Source: Streptacidiphilus jiangxiensis (lineage in GTDB: Bacteria > Actinomycetota > Actinomycetes > Streptomycetales > Streptomycetaceae). From it: DNA of 64,000 nucleotides. The position numbers were made by a program, and so were the translations under genes. The notes under the pieces are model-generated. The model ran no database searches, was not told the origin of the DNA, and saw only the letters and a list, made by a program, of their open reading frames with translations. Below, in pieces: positions 8,179-16,991 of this stretch (position 1 is the stretch's first letter; each line of letters begins with the position of its first letter). The stretch covers positions 124,001 through 188,000 of the forward strand of contig NZ_FOAZ01000017.1 in the NCBI RefSeq assembly GCF_900109465.1. Direction: 5' to 3'.

Positions 8179-10020
8179 ATGCCCGAACCTCTCTCCGCCG
8201 AGGCACGACCGCGTCGCGGCGCGGTCCTCCTCGCCCTTCGACTCTACGGCCGGGAGCTCGCCCGGCTTCGACTGCTGACCCTGCCCGCCATGCTCGGGCC
8301 CGCTCTGGGCAACATCGGCATCGCCTACGTCGCCCCGCTGCTGGTGGCCAAGCTCGTCGCGCGGATCGCGGACGAACCGAGCTCCGGCACCGCGCTCGGA
8401 CCGCTGCTGCCCTACGTACTCGGCTTCGCCGGCGTACTGCTGGTCTCCGAGGCGCTGTGGCGGCTCGGCCTGCACTGCCTCAACCGCGTCGACGGACTCG
8501 GCATCGAGCGGCTGTACATCCTCGGGATGGACGAGCTCTTCGCGAAGGACGCCGCGTTCTTCCACGACAACTTCGCCGGCTCGCTGACCAAGCGGGTGCT
8601 CAGCTTCGCCTCCCGCTTCGAGGAGTTCGTCGACACGCTCACCTTCAACGTGGTCGGCAGTCTGGTGCCGCTGGTGTTCGGTTCGGTGGTGCTCTGGCGC
8701 TACCAACCGCTGCTCGTCGTCGTGCTGCTGGCGATGATCCTACTGACGGCCGTGATCGTCGCACCGCTGATCCGCCGGCGCCAGGCACTGGTGGACCAGC
8801 GCGAGGAGGCGATCGCGCGGGTCTCGGGGCACGTCGCCGACAGCCTGATGAACATGGACACCGTGCGGGCCTTCGCCGCGGAGGAGCGGGAGGCGGCCGA
8901 GCACCGCTCCCGGGTCGCGGAGTCGCGGCGGCTCTCGCTGCGCTCCTGGGACTACGGCAACCTGCGCATCGACACCCTCGTCGCCCCGATGTCCGTGCTG
9001 ACCAACGCGGTGGGCCTGCTGATCGCCGTCGCCGCGGCGGCGTCCGGCCAGGGCGGGGTCGAGGCGGTCGTGGTCGCCTTCACCTACTACTCCAACGCGA
9101 CGCGGATCATGTTCGAGTTCAACCAGATCTACCGACGCCTGGAGAGCTCCATGACGGAGGCGGCGCAGTTCACCGAGCTGCTCATGGTCCCGCCGACCGT
9201 CGTCGACGTGCCCGAGCCGGAGCCGCTGCGGGCGCGAGGGGCGGACGTCACCTTCGACGAGGTGGTCTTCACCCACGGCGGCGCGGACCGTCCGCTCTTC
9301 GACGGCCTGGAGCTGGCCGTGGCGGGCGGCGAGAAGATCGGCCTGGTCGGCCGGTCGGGCGGCGGCAAGACCACGCTCACCCGGCTGCTGCTACGGATGA
9401 CGGACATCCAGGGCGGCCGCATCCTGGTCGGCGGCCAGGACATCAGCCTGCTGCGCCAGGCCGACCTGCGCAGCCTGATCTCCTACGTCCCGCAGGATCC
9501 GGCCATGTTCCACCGCACGCTGCGCGAGAACATCGCCTTCGCCCGGCCGGAGGCCACCGAGGCGGAGATCCGCCGCGCGGCGGAGGCCGCGCACGTCACC
9601 GAGTTCGCGGACGGGCTGCCTGACGGGTTCGACACCATGGTCGGCGAACGCGGCGTCAAGCTCTCCGGCGGCCAGCGCCAGCGGGTCGCGCTCGCCCGCG
9701 CGATCCTGCGCGACGCGCCGATCCTGCTGCTCGACGAGGCCACCAGCGCGCTGGACTCCGAGAGCGAGGTCCTGGTCCAGGAGGCGCTGTGGCGCCTGAT
9801 GGCCGGGCGCACCGCGCTGGTCGTCGCGCACCGGCTCAGCACCGTGGCCGGGATGGACCGTCTCGTCGTCCTGGACCGCGGCCGGATCCTCGAACAGGGC
9901 AGCCACCAGGATCTGCTGGCCGCCGACGGCGCGTACGCGAAGCTCTGGCAGCACCAGTCGGGCGGCTTCCTGAAGGAGCACGGCTCGCAGGAGGCCGAGG
10001 AGAGCCCTCAGCTCGCCTGA
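8179..10020 (+). CDS. ABC exporter, fused membrane and ATPase domains
   Basis: The 613-residue half-transporter has an N-terminal six-span ABC exporter domain (about residues 30-325) followed by the nucleotide-binding domain. Walker A GRSGGGKTT is at about 391-399, the signature LSGGQRQRVALARAI at about 495-509, Walker B ILLLDEATSALDSE at about 515, and the H-loop AHRLSTVAGMDR after it. It works as a homodimer or with another half-transporter, exporting a drug, lipid or peptide that cannot be specified. A strong hairpin terminator directly follows. The start ATG is preceded by CAGGACTTGG, a modest ribosome site. Confidence 0.9.
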   Translation: MPEPLSAEARPRRGAVLLALRLYGRELARLRLLTLPAMLGPALGNIGIAYVAPLLVAKLVARIADEPSSGTALGPLLPYVLGFAGVLLVSEALWRLGLHCLNRVDGLGIERLYILGMDELFAKDAAFFHDNFAGSLTKRVLSFASRFEEFVDTLTFNVVGSLVPLVFGSVVLWRYQPLLVVVLLAMILLTAVIVAPLIRRRQALVDQREEAIARVSGHVADSLMNMDTVRAFAAEEREAAEHRSRVAESRRLSLRSWDYGNLRIDTLVAPMSVLTNAVGLLIAVAAAASGQGGVEAVVVAFTYYSNATRIMFEFNQIYRRLESSMTEAAQFTELLMVPPTVVDVPEPEPLRARGADVTFDEVVFTHGGADRPLFDGLELAVAGGEKIGLVGRSGGGKTTLTRLLLRMTDIQGGRILVGGQDISLLRQADLRSLISYVPQDPAMFHRTLRENIAFARPEATEAEIRRAAEAAHVTEFADGLPDGFDTMVGERGVKLSGGQRQRVALARAILRDAPILLLDEATSALDSESEVLVQEALWRLMAGRTALVVAHRLSTVAGMDRLVVLDRGRILEQGSHQDLLAADGAYAKLWQHQSGGFLKEHGSQEAEESPQLA

Positions 10021-10024
10021 AGAA

Positions 10025-10065
10025 GGACCGGCCCCGCACCCTCGGAGAGGGTGCGGGGCCGGTCC
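10025..10065. terminator. Bidirectional terminator, 19-bp perfect stem
   Basis: The left arm 10025-10043 and right arm 10047-10065 are exact inverse complements with a 3-base loop. The hairpin lies 5 bases after the ABC exporter stop and 11 bases before the stop of the convergent gap gene. It can therefore stop transcription in both directions. There is no U-tract, as usual in actinomycetes. Confidence 0.85.
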
Positions 10066-10075
10066 GTTCCGACGA

Positions 10076-11521
10076 TCAGACCGCGGGGGCCGGGAAGGTC
10101 GGGTACTCGACGCCGGAGATCGTCTGGACGACCCGGACGACCTGGCAGGAGTAACCGAACTCGTTGTCGTACCACAGGTAGAGGATGGCGTTGTCGCCCT
10201 CGACCTTGGTGGCGCCGGCGTCGACGATCGACGCGTGGCGGGAGCCGACGAAGTCCATCGAGACCGCGTCCGGCGCCGTGGTGAAGTCGATCTGGCGGCG
10301 CAGCGGCGACGTCAGCGACACCTCGCGCAGGTAGTCCAGGACCTCCTCACGGGTGGTCTCCTGGGCCAGCTGCAGGTTGAGGATGGCGATCGAGACGTCC
10401 GGGACGGGGACGCGGATCGAGCTGCCGGTGATCTTCGCCTTGAGGTCCGGCAGGGCCTTCGCGACGGCGGAGGCGGCACCGGTCTCGGTGATGACCATGT
10501 TGAGCGGGGCGGAACGACCGCGACGCTCGGCCTTGTGGAAGTTGTCCAGCAGGTTCTGGTCGTTGGTGAACGAGTGGACGGTCTCCACGTGGCCGCGGAG
10601 CACGCCGAACTTGTCCTCCATCGCCTTCAGCGGCGGGACGATCGCGTTCGTGGTGCAGGAGGCGCAGGAGATGATCTGCTCGTCCGGCTTGATGGTGTCG
10701 TGGTTGACGCCGTGCACGATGTTCGGGACGTCGCCCTTGCCCGGCGCGGTCAGCACGACCTTGGCGATACCCGGCTGCAGGTGCTTCGACAGGCCCTCGC
10801 GGTCACGCCAGCGACCGGTGTTGTCGATCAGGATGGCGTCGTTGATGCCGTACTGCGTGTAGTCGACCGAGGTCGGGTCGTCCGAGTAGATGACCTTGAT
10901 CTCGTTGCCGTTGGCGACGATGGTGTTGGTCGCCTCGTCCACGGTGATCGAGCCGTTGAACTGGCCGTGGATCGAGTCGCGACGCAGCAGCGAGGCGCGC
11001 TTGACGATGTCGTCGGCCGCACCCTTGCGCACGACGATCGCCCGCAGGCGCAGGCCGTTGCCGGAGCCGGCCTTCTCGACCAGGAGACGGGCCAGCAGGC
11101 GGCCGATCCGGCCGAAGCCGTACAGCACGACGTCGCGGGACTCGCTGCGCTCGAGCTTGTTCGCACCGGTGGCACCGGCGACGGCCTCGGCGGTGAACGC
11201 CTCGACCGTGAGGCCGCGGGAGTCCGCCTTGTACGTCGAGGCGAGGATGCCGAGGTCGATCTGGGACGGACCGAGGTCGAGCGTGGTGAGCGCCTGGAGG
11301 AAGGGGAAGGTCTCGGTGACCGAGAGCTCCTCACCGGCGATCTGGCGGGCGAACCGGTGGGTCTTCAGAATGCTGACCACCGACTTGTTCACCAGGGAGC
11401 GGCTGTGCAGCAGGACGTTGACGTCCTTCTCCCGGTGCAGTCGGCCGATGATCGGAATCATCGACTCCGCGATCTCCTCGCGGTTCATCCAGTCCGTGAA
11501 CACGTCGTCATTGACAGTCAC
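10076..11521 (-). CDS. gap: Glyceraldehyde-3-phosphate dehydrogenase, long form
   Basis: The 481-residue enzyme oxidises glyceraldehyde 3-phosphate to 1,3-bisphosphoglycerate (or runs the reverse reaction). The classical GAPDH fold begins near residue 130, where VVLYGFGRIGRLLARLL forms the nucleotide-binding loop. The catalytic Cys is about residue 289 in ASCTTNAIVPPLK, and GSSIRVPVPDVSIAILN and the C-terminal WYDNEFGYSCQVVR are both present. The first 125 residues are an extension (DWMNREEIAESMIPIIGRLHR) that ordinary 330-residue GAPDH lacks but a distinct 475-485-residue bacterial subgroup has. The start is GTG at 11521. The gene stands alone with its own upstream region (11522-11673). Confidence 0.93.
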   Translation of the reverse strand: MTVNDDVFTDWMNREEIAESMIPIIGRLHREKDVNVLLHSRSLVNKSVVSILKTHRFARQIAGEELSVTETFPFLQALTTLDLGPSQIDLGILASTYKADSRGLTVEAFTAEAVAGATGANKLERSESRDVVLYGFGRIGRLLARLLVEKAGSGNGLRLRAIVVRKGAADDIVKRASLLRRDSIHGQFNGSITVDEATNTIVANGNEIKVIYSDDPTSVDYTQYGINDAILIDNTGRWRDREGLSKHLQPGIAKVVLTAPGKGDVPNIVHGVNHDTIKPDEQIISCASCTTNAIVPPLKAMEDKFGVLRGHVETVHSFTNDQNLLDNFHKAERRGRSAPLNMVITETGAASAVAKALPDLKAKITGSSIRVPVPDVSIAILNLQLAQETTREEVLDYLREVSLTSPLRRQIDFTTAPDAVSMDFVGSRHASIVDAGATKVEGDNAILYLWYDNEFGYSCQVVRVVQTISGVEYPTFPAPAV

Positions 11522-11673
11522 AAAATCATCTTTCGCGGTAATCGAGCCGGGCGACGCCCATCATGTTAACTTCCGCCCACACGGCCCCGACGCCCGGACC
11601 GACGTGAGATTCACCGCAACGACCCGACCGGACGTTCGCGCCGACCGGGCCGCCATCCGCGGATCCGCGCAGG

Positions 11674-12357
11674 TCAGCGCGGGCCCGGCGTCGGCCCGGC
11701 GTCGACTCGGCCCGTCTGCAGGGCCGCGATGTGCGGCGGCAGCTCGATGCCCTCGGCCAGGTCCGGCGCGGGGACGGGGGCGCCGAGCACCGTGCGGATC
11801 GGCACGTTGCCCGCCCACAGGCCGAGCTCCGCGTCGGGGCCGTCGCCGTCCTCCGGCGGACCGGACGCGATCTTGACGGACGCCTCGGTCAGGTCGAGCG
11901 CGAGCAGGGCGGTGGCGGCCAGCTCCTTGCGGTTCGGCTGCCGTGCGTACTCCCACTGACCGGGGGCGCACTGCTCGGTGAGCACCCGCAGACCCTCGAG
12001 CTTCTCCTCGTCCGCCAGCAGGCGGGGCGTGCCGTAGATCATCACGCAGCGGTAGTTGATCCCGTGCTCGAAGACCGACCGCGCCAGGCTCAGTCCGTCG
12101 ACGTGGGTCACGGTGACGCAGACCTCGGCCGCCGGGTCCTGCTGCAGGCTGCGGCTGGCGACGGAACCGTGGAAGTAGAGCGTGTCGCCGGTGGCGCCGT
12201 AGCAGGTGGGCACGACCATCGGAACGCCGTCCACGACCACGCCCAGGTGGCAGACGAAGCCGGCCGCGAGCACCGCGTCGAGGTCCTCCTTACGGGTGCT
12301 GCCGTTCTCCCGCATCCGCCGATGGCGAGTCCGGTCCGTGACTGCGATTTCTGACAT
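11674..12357 (-). CDS. PNPOx-like FMN-binding split-barrel protein
   Basis: The protein has 227 residues from the ATG at 12357, chosen because GGAGGG lies 7 bases upstream on the coding strand; a further upstream frame has no such site. The split-barrel core is visible as FVCHLGVVVDGVPMVVPTCYGA, TLYFHGSVASRSLQQDP and VCVTVTHVDGLSLARS. This is the pyridoxamine 5'-phosphate oxidase-like family, whose members bind FMN or F420 and reduce small compounds or degrade heme. The substrate is unknown. It sits between gap and a SUKH-like gene with no obvious operon partner. Confidence 0.85.
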   Translation of the reverse strand: MSEIAVTDRTRHRRMRENGSTRKEDLDAVLAAGFVCHLGVVVDGVPMVVPTCYGATGDTLYFHGSVASRSLQQDPAAEVCVTVTHVDGLSLARSVFEHGINYRCVMIYGTPRLLADEEKLEGLRVLTEQCAPGQWEYARQPNRKELAATALLALDLTEASVKIASGPPEDGDGPDAELGLWAGNVPIRTVLGAPVPAPDLAEGIELPPHIAALQTGRVDAGPTPGPR

Positions 12358-12501
12358 TGTTCGCCCTCCAGGGCAACCGTTTCCGTCCCGCGTCAGCGAA
12401 ATCGACACTGATTTCGCATCTCACCTGGCACGGTAGACGAGGGAGCGGAGCGGAATCAACGGTCTTTCGTCACGGCAGGCCGCCGCTTCGCCGGACCTGG
12501 C

Positions 12502-13107
12502 TCAGGCGATGCCGTCCGTGACCAGCTCCAGCACCCGGTGCCAGGTCGAGTCCGGGTGCGCGAGCGCGGCCGGGTCGACTCGCTCGATCGCCGCCCGCAG
12601 CCGGGCCTGCGGCGTCGGGCCCACCGAGGCATGGGGCGCGCCGTGGAGGCGGTCCAGCAGCTCCTCCGCGCGGCGCCGGACCACCGGGTCCGCCAGGGTC
12701 TGCTCGGCCTCGCCGCTGTAGCAGGGGCGCTCGGCCTCCAGCACGCACAGCAGGTAGGCGAAGACGTCGAGGCTCGAGTTGAGGACGCAGCTCCCGTCGG
12801 CGTCCTCGGGGGTGACGTGCACGACGCCGGTGGCGGTGTCGACGTCGACGCTGTCGTAGGGGATCTCGCCGAGGCACATCCGCCCGTCGGTGACGTCGCC
12901 CGCCTCCTCGTCCAGGTCGAGCGCCCGATGGAACCAGCCCTGGGTGTCCGCCTGGTCGGGCAGGCCGATCCGGGTGAGGAAGCCCCGGGTGGGCGCGTGC
13001 GTGAGGACGGCGGCCTGCACCTCCCCCACCGTGGCCAGGTCCGCCTCACCGAACACCTCCGCCATGGTGGCGCGGTCGACGAGGAGGGCGGGCTGCGGGT
13101 CGGGCAC
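12502..13107 (-). CDS. SUKH-4-like immunity-type protein
   Basis: The protein has 201 residues from the GTG at 13107, which has AAAGGA 7 bases upstream on the coding strand. It has the layout of SUKH-family proteins: an early segment RGFLTRIGLPDQADTQGWF, a central mixed alpha/beta part with VHVTPEDADGSCVLNSSLDVFAYLL, and a helical C-terminus. SUKH proteins often neutralise nuclease or deaminase toxins of contact-dependent systems. No toxin gene is adjacent, so it is either an orphan immunity gene or has another regulatory use. Family assignment is by pattern and moderately sure. Confidence 0.6.
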   Translation of the reverse strand: MPDPQPALLVDRATMAEVFGEADLATVGEVQAAVLTHAPTRGFLTRIGLPDQADTQGWFHRALDLDEEAGDVTDGRMCLGEIPYDSVDVDTATGVVHVTPEDADGSCVLNSSLDVFAYLLCVLEAERPCYSGEAEQTLADPVVRRRAEELLDRLHGAPHASVGPTPQARLRAAIERVDPAALAHPDSTWHRVLELVTDGIA

Positions 13108-13224
13108 GACGTGGTCCTTTCGACCAGTGCGGCCAGGCGGCGCCCGCACGCGCCGGCGCCCCCGGATCAGGGCCGCTCCAGGAGCCAGGTTAGGGCCGCT
13201 CCGGGAGCCGGTTCGGTTCCGCCG

Positions 13225-14364
13225 TCAGGCGGTGAAGCCGAGGCGGCGGGCGGCCAAGCCGGTGAGGATCTCGTCGGCGCCGCCGCCGATGCCGAGGATG
13301 CGCACGTCGCGGTAGTGACGCTCGATCTCCGACTCGCGCATGTAGCCCATGCCCCCGTGGAGCTGCAGCGCCTCGTGGACCACCCACTCGGCCGTTTCGA
13401 CGGCGCTGTTCTTGGCGAAGCACGCCTCGGTCACCACGTCCTCGCCGGCGATGTGGCGGGCGGCGACGTGGTGGGTGTAGACGCGGGCGAGATCGATGCG
13501 GCGGGCCATCTCGGTCAGCGTGTGCTGGACGACCTGGCGGGAGATCAGCGGGCGCCCGAAGGTGTGCCGCGCACGCGTCCAGTCGACGGCCAGGTCGAGC
13601 GCGCGCTGCGCGGTCGCGTACGCCTGGGCGGCCAGCGCCAGGCGTTCGGTGACGAACTGAACGGCGATCTGCACGAACCCGCTGTTCTCCGGCCCGACCA
13701 GGTTGGCCGCCGGTACCCGCGCCTCGACGAAGGAGAGCTCAGCGGTGTCCGAGCAGTGCCAGCCGAGCTTCTCCAGCCTGCGGGTGACGGCGAACCCGGG
13801 CGTGCCGCGCTCGACCACGAGCAGCGAGATGCCGTGCGCCCCCGGGCCGCCGGTGCGCACGGCGGTGGTGACGAAGTCGGCCCGGCAGCCGGAGGTGATG
13901 AACGTCTTGGCGCCGTTGACCACGTAGTGGTCCCCGTCACGGCGTGCTGTGGTGCGGATCGCCGCCACGTCGGAGCCCGCGTCCGGCTCGGTGATGCCGA
14001 GCGCACCGATCAGCTCGCCCGCGACCACCGGCCGCACGAAGCGGTCCAGCTGTCCGGGGTCGCCCGCGGCGACCAGGTGCGGGAGCGCGATGCCGCCGGT
14101 CAGCAGCGAGGCGACCAGGCCGCCGGAGCCACCGGCGTACAGGATCTCCTCAGTGACGGCGAGCGCGTCCAGCAGGTCGCCGCCACCACCGCCGACCTCG
14201 ACCGGCAGGGCCACCCCGAGCAACCCCAACGCGGCTGCCGTACGGTGCAGTTCACGCGGGAGCTCACCCTCGCGCTCCCAGGCGTCCAGCTGGGGCAGGA
14301 CCTCGCTCTTGACGAAGCGCCGTACGGTCTCCTGAAGTTGCGAGCGCTCGGGGGTCTCGTTCAC
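13225..14364 (-). CDS. Acyl-CoA dehydrogenase
   Basis: The 379-residue flavoprotein oxidises an acyl-CoA at the alpha-beta position. It shows the N-terminal helical domain, the FAD/substrate signature ALGITEPDAGSDVAAIRTTA (about residue 125), the beta domain with HYVVNGAKTFITSG, and the C-terminal HGGMGYMRESEIERHYRD. In that last motif Glu at about 344 is in the place of the usual catalytic base. The final LGIGGGADEILTGLAAR matches the family end. Its start overlaps the stop of the upstream TIGR03084 gene by 4 bases, so the two are translationally coupled. The chain-length or branched substrate cannot be read. Confidence 0.92.
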   Translation of the reverse strand: MNETPERSQLQETVRRFVKSEVLPQLDAWEREGELPRELHRTAAALGLLGVALPVEVGGGGGDLLDALAVTEEILYAGGSGGLVASLLTGGIALPHLVAAGDPGQLDRFVRPVVAGELIGALGITEPDAGSDVAAIRTTARRDGDHYVVNGAKTFITSGCRADFVTTAVRTGGPGAHGISLLVVERGTPGFAVTRRLEKLGWHCSDTAELSFVEARVPAANLVGPENSGFVQIAVQFVTERLALAAQAYATAQRALDLAVDWTRARHTFGRPLISRQVVQHTLTEMARRIDLARVYTHHVAARHIAGEDVVTEACFAKNSAVETAEWVVHEALQLHGGMGYMRESEIERHYRDVRILGIGGGADEILTGLAARRLGFTA

Positions 14365-15173
14365 GGCTCCTCCCCGCGCGGGGTTTCGACGCCGGCCTCA
14401 CGGCCTCTGCCGGGCGGTCCGGCAAAGGCCTGGGCGACCCGCAGCCAGGTCGAGACGGACTCCCCGACCGCGACGAGGCCGGTCGCGGCGGCGTCGGCGC
14501 GCTGGGTGACGACCAGGCAGAAGTCGAGTGCGTCGCCGGTGAGCCGCTGCTCGGCCTCCTCCGGCCCGAACGTCCACCACTCGCCACCTGGCGCACGCAG
14601 TTCGACGCGGAACTCGGCAGCCGGTGGCGTCAGTCCGTGCACGCCGAAGGCGAAGTCGCGGGTACGGACGCCCAGACGGGCGATGTGCCGCAACCACGGC
14701 CCCGCCTCGGGGGCGAGCCCGAACGCCGCGCGGACATCCAGGCTGTGGGCCCAGGTCTCCATCAGGCGCGCCGTCGCCATCGACGCGACGCTCATCGGCG
14801 GGCCGTACCAGGGGAATCGGGTGTCCGACGCGGCCCCGGTCAACGCCTCGGCGAGTGCGGCGCGCCCGGCGCGCCACTCGGCGAGGAGCTGCGCTGCGGG
14901 CTTGCGCGCCTGCGCGTGCGCGGCGGCGTCGACGTAGTCCGCGCCGCCCGCGAGGGCGCGGCGCAGTTCGTCCCCGAAGGCCTCCGGAGTGCGCATGGCG
15001 ACCAACGCCTTCTCGTCCGTCCAGGCGAGGTGGCCGATCTGGTGGGCCACCGTCCATCCGGCGGCCGGAGTGGCGGCTGACCAGTCAAGACCGTCCCGGT
15101 CCACCAGGTCGTCGAGCGCTTGCGATACGACGTGCAGGTCCGCGAGGACCGGGGCGGACTTGGAGTCGGCCAT
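14361..15173 (-). CDS. TIGR03084/DinB-like metal-binding protein
   Basis: The protein has 270 residues from the ATG at 15173, 8 bases after AAGGAGG. The helical-bundle N-terminus shows DWSAATPAAGWTVAHQIGHLAWTD, with the His of the DinB/mycothiol-dependent maleylpyruvate-isomerase superfamily. Further His residues in METWAHSLDVRAAFG complete a likely metal site. The C-terminal part carries a sterol-carrier-like segment (FRVELRAPGGEWWTFGPEEA). Actinomycete members of TIGR03084 sit beside acyl-CoA dehydrogenases, as here. A role in thiol or CoA-ester metabolism is plausible but unproven. Confidence 0.82.
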   Translation of the reverse strand: MADSKSAPVLADLHVVSQALDDLVDRDGLDWSAATPAAGWTVAHQIGHLAWTDEKALVAMRTPEAFGDELRRALAGGADYVDAAAHAQARKPAAQLLAEWRAGRAALAEALTGAASDTRFPWYGPPMSVASMATARLMETWAHSLDVRAAFGLAPEAGPWLRHIARLGVRTRDFAFGVHGLTPPAAEFRVELRAPGGEWWTFGPEEAEQRLTGDALDFCLVVTQRADAAATGLVAVGESVSTWLRVAQAFAGPPGRGREAGVETPRGEEP

Positions 15174-15249
15174 GGCGTCGCCTCCTTCGGCGTTGCAAGC
15201 GACGATGGCACCCGCCCAGGAAAAAATCAATGGTGCTTGATTCTTTCGC

Positions 15250-16137
15250 TCAGGCCACCGCGATGGGGCGAACGCCCGCCTCGCCCAGCCCTCGCGCACG
15301 GGCGACCATCAGCTCGCGCAGCGTCCGCTCGGTGGCCTCGTCCGCCGGGGTGACCGCCACCAGGCACTGGCCCGACCCCTCCCGCGTCGCCAGCACGTCG
15401 TAGCACAGGGAGAGTTCACCGCCCTGGGGGTGCCGCACGCGCTTGCTCCCGTGGGCCCGCTCCTCGACCGTGCGGTCGTCCCACCAGGCCGCGAACTCAC
15501 GGCTGCCCGCGCACAGTTCGTCGACGACCGCGCGCAGCCGCCGGTCGTCGGGGTGACGGGCATGGTTGGCGCGCAGGTTGCCCACGGTCTCGCGGGCGAT
15601 CCGGGTCCAGTCCAACTGGCTCTCGCGCAGTGCCGGTTCGAGGAACATCAGCCGGGCGATGTTGTCGGCGGAGCCCGTGCCGAACTCCTCCCCCAACAGT
15701 GCGGCCGCGGCGGCGTTCCGGGCCAGGACGTCGAGGCGGAAGTCGATCACGTACGCGGGCACCAGCGGCATCCCGTCCAACAGCACCCGCAACGACGCAC
15801 CGACCGCGGCAGGCACGTGCGCGACCACCGGAGCCTCGCCGCGCGCGATCAGGTGCAGGTGCTCCCGCTCGGGCGGGGAGAGCCGCAGCGCCCGGGCCAC
15901 GCCGTCGAGCACCGCGACGCCCGGGGTCCCGACCCGGCCCTGCTCCAGCCGGATGTACCACTCCACGCTGACGGCGGCCAACTGCGCCACCTCCTGTCGG
16001 CGCAGCCCCGGCGTCCGGCGACGCGCCCCCGCCGGCAGCCCGACCTCCTCCGGGCGGATCCGGGCCCGCATGGCCCGCAGGAACCCGGCCAGTTCCGTCT
16101 GCCGTCGCCCCGCCGTGTTCTCCATACCGACGATCAT
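15250..16137 (-). CDS. XRE-type regulator with MmyB-like ligand domain
   Basis: About 295 residues from the ATG at 16137 (ATG at 16125 is 4 codons shorter; neither has a clear ribosome site). The N-terminal HTH reads LPAGARRRTPGLRRQEVAQLAAVSVEWYIRLEQGR and is typical of this large actinobacterial group. The C-terminal MmyB ligand-binding region reads PAYVIDFRLDVLARNAAAAALLG ... LDWTRIARETVGNLR ... HPQGGELSLCYDVLA. MmyB domains bind fatty-acid-like ligands. The gene diverges from the PEBP protein gene across 169 bases and may regulate it or itself. Confidence 0.85.
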   Translation of the reverse strand: MIVGMENTAGRRQTELAGFLRAMRARIRPEEVGLPAGARRRTPGLRRQEVAQLAAVSVEWYIRLEQGRVGTPGVAVLDGVARALRLSPPEREHLHLIARGEAPVVAHVPAAVGASLRVLLDGMPLVPAYVIDFRLDVLARNAAAAALLGEEFGTGSADNIARLMFLEPALRESQLDWTRIARETVGNLRANHARHPDDRRLRAVVDELCAGSREFAAWWDDRTVEERAHGSKRVRHPQGGELSLCYDVLATREGSGQCLVAVTPADEATERTLRELMVARARGLGEAGVRPIAVA

Positions 16138-16306
16138 GCTCAGCCGGTCCGGGACGTGTCCACCGGTGATCGTGGCATTGCGCGTACCACCATCGGGCCG
16201 ACCTCCCTCGACCGGGCGGCGGCCGGGATCGTTGGCCACGGCACCGGGACGAGCCCGGTGACACCCGCAACAGCCGATCACTCGGTCCCGACCCCAGGAG
16301 CCCGAC

Positions 16307-16963
16307 ATGCGCACCATCTTCCGTTCCAGGACCGCCCGCTGGTCCGTCGCGGTGGCGGCTGCCGCCGCGACCGTCGCGGTCGCCGTCCCGCAGATCGCGA
16401 GCGCCGCCGGGGCGCCGGCTGCCGCGGCCGCCCGGCACACCCCACACGACGGCTACGGCTGGACCACGGTCCGCAGCGGCATCCCGCGCTCCGCCGCACA
16501 CTTCACCGTCACCAGCCCCGACATCCGCGACGGCGGCACGATCCCGTACCGCCACTGGGCCCACGCGTTCGGCTGCGCGGGCGGCAACCAGCAGATCCGT
16601 CTGGCCTGGCACGGCGCCCCCGCCGGCACCCGCGGCTACGCCGTCGTCATGGACGACCCCGACGCCCCCACCGGCGGCGGTTTCCGGCACTGGCTGACCT
16701 GGGACGTCCCGGCCACCGCCCACGCCCTGGGCGCGACCGCGGTGCGCGGGGCGGTCGTCGGCACGGACGACGCCGGCATCACGGGCTACCTGGGCCCCTG
16801 CCCGCCCGCCGGCGACGTCACCCACCACTACCGGTTCACCGTCTACGCCCTGGACACGCCGTCCCTGCAGCTGCCCGCCGCGACCCCGCCGGCCGTTGTG
16901 GAGTTCACGATGAGCAGCCACATCCTGGGCTACGCCCGCCTGACCGCGGACGCCCGTCGGTGA
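16307..16963 (+). CDS. Secreted YbhB/YbcL-type PEBP (Raf-kinase-inhibitor-like) protein
   Basis: The protein has 218 residues. A signal peptide (residues 1 to about 33, ending AVPQIASAAG) leads into a phosphatidylethanolamine-binding-protein fold with the family signatures YAVVMDDPDAPTGGGFRHWLTWDVPA and HHYRFTVYALDT. Bacterial PEBP proteins bind small anionic ligands, and their roles are mostly unknown. Unlike E. coli YbhB, this one is exported. It lies divergent from the MmyB-type regulator and convergent with the acyl-CoA ligase gene. Confidence 0.87.
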   Translation: MRTIFRSRTARWSVAVAAAAATVAVAVPQIASAAGAPAAAAARHTPHDGYGWTTVRSGIPRSAAHFTVTSPDIRDGGTIPYRHWAHAFGCAGGNQQIRLAWHGAPAGTRGYAVVMDDPDAPTGGGFRHWLTWDVPATAHALGATAVRGAVVGTDDAGITGYLGPCPPAGDVTHHYRFTVYALDTPSLQLPAATPPAVVEFTMSSHILGYARLTADARR

Positions 16964-16991
16964 GTGCGTCGGGTGCTCCGGACGGTCCTGG

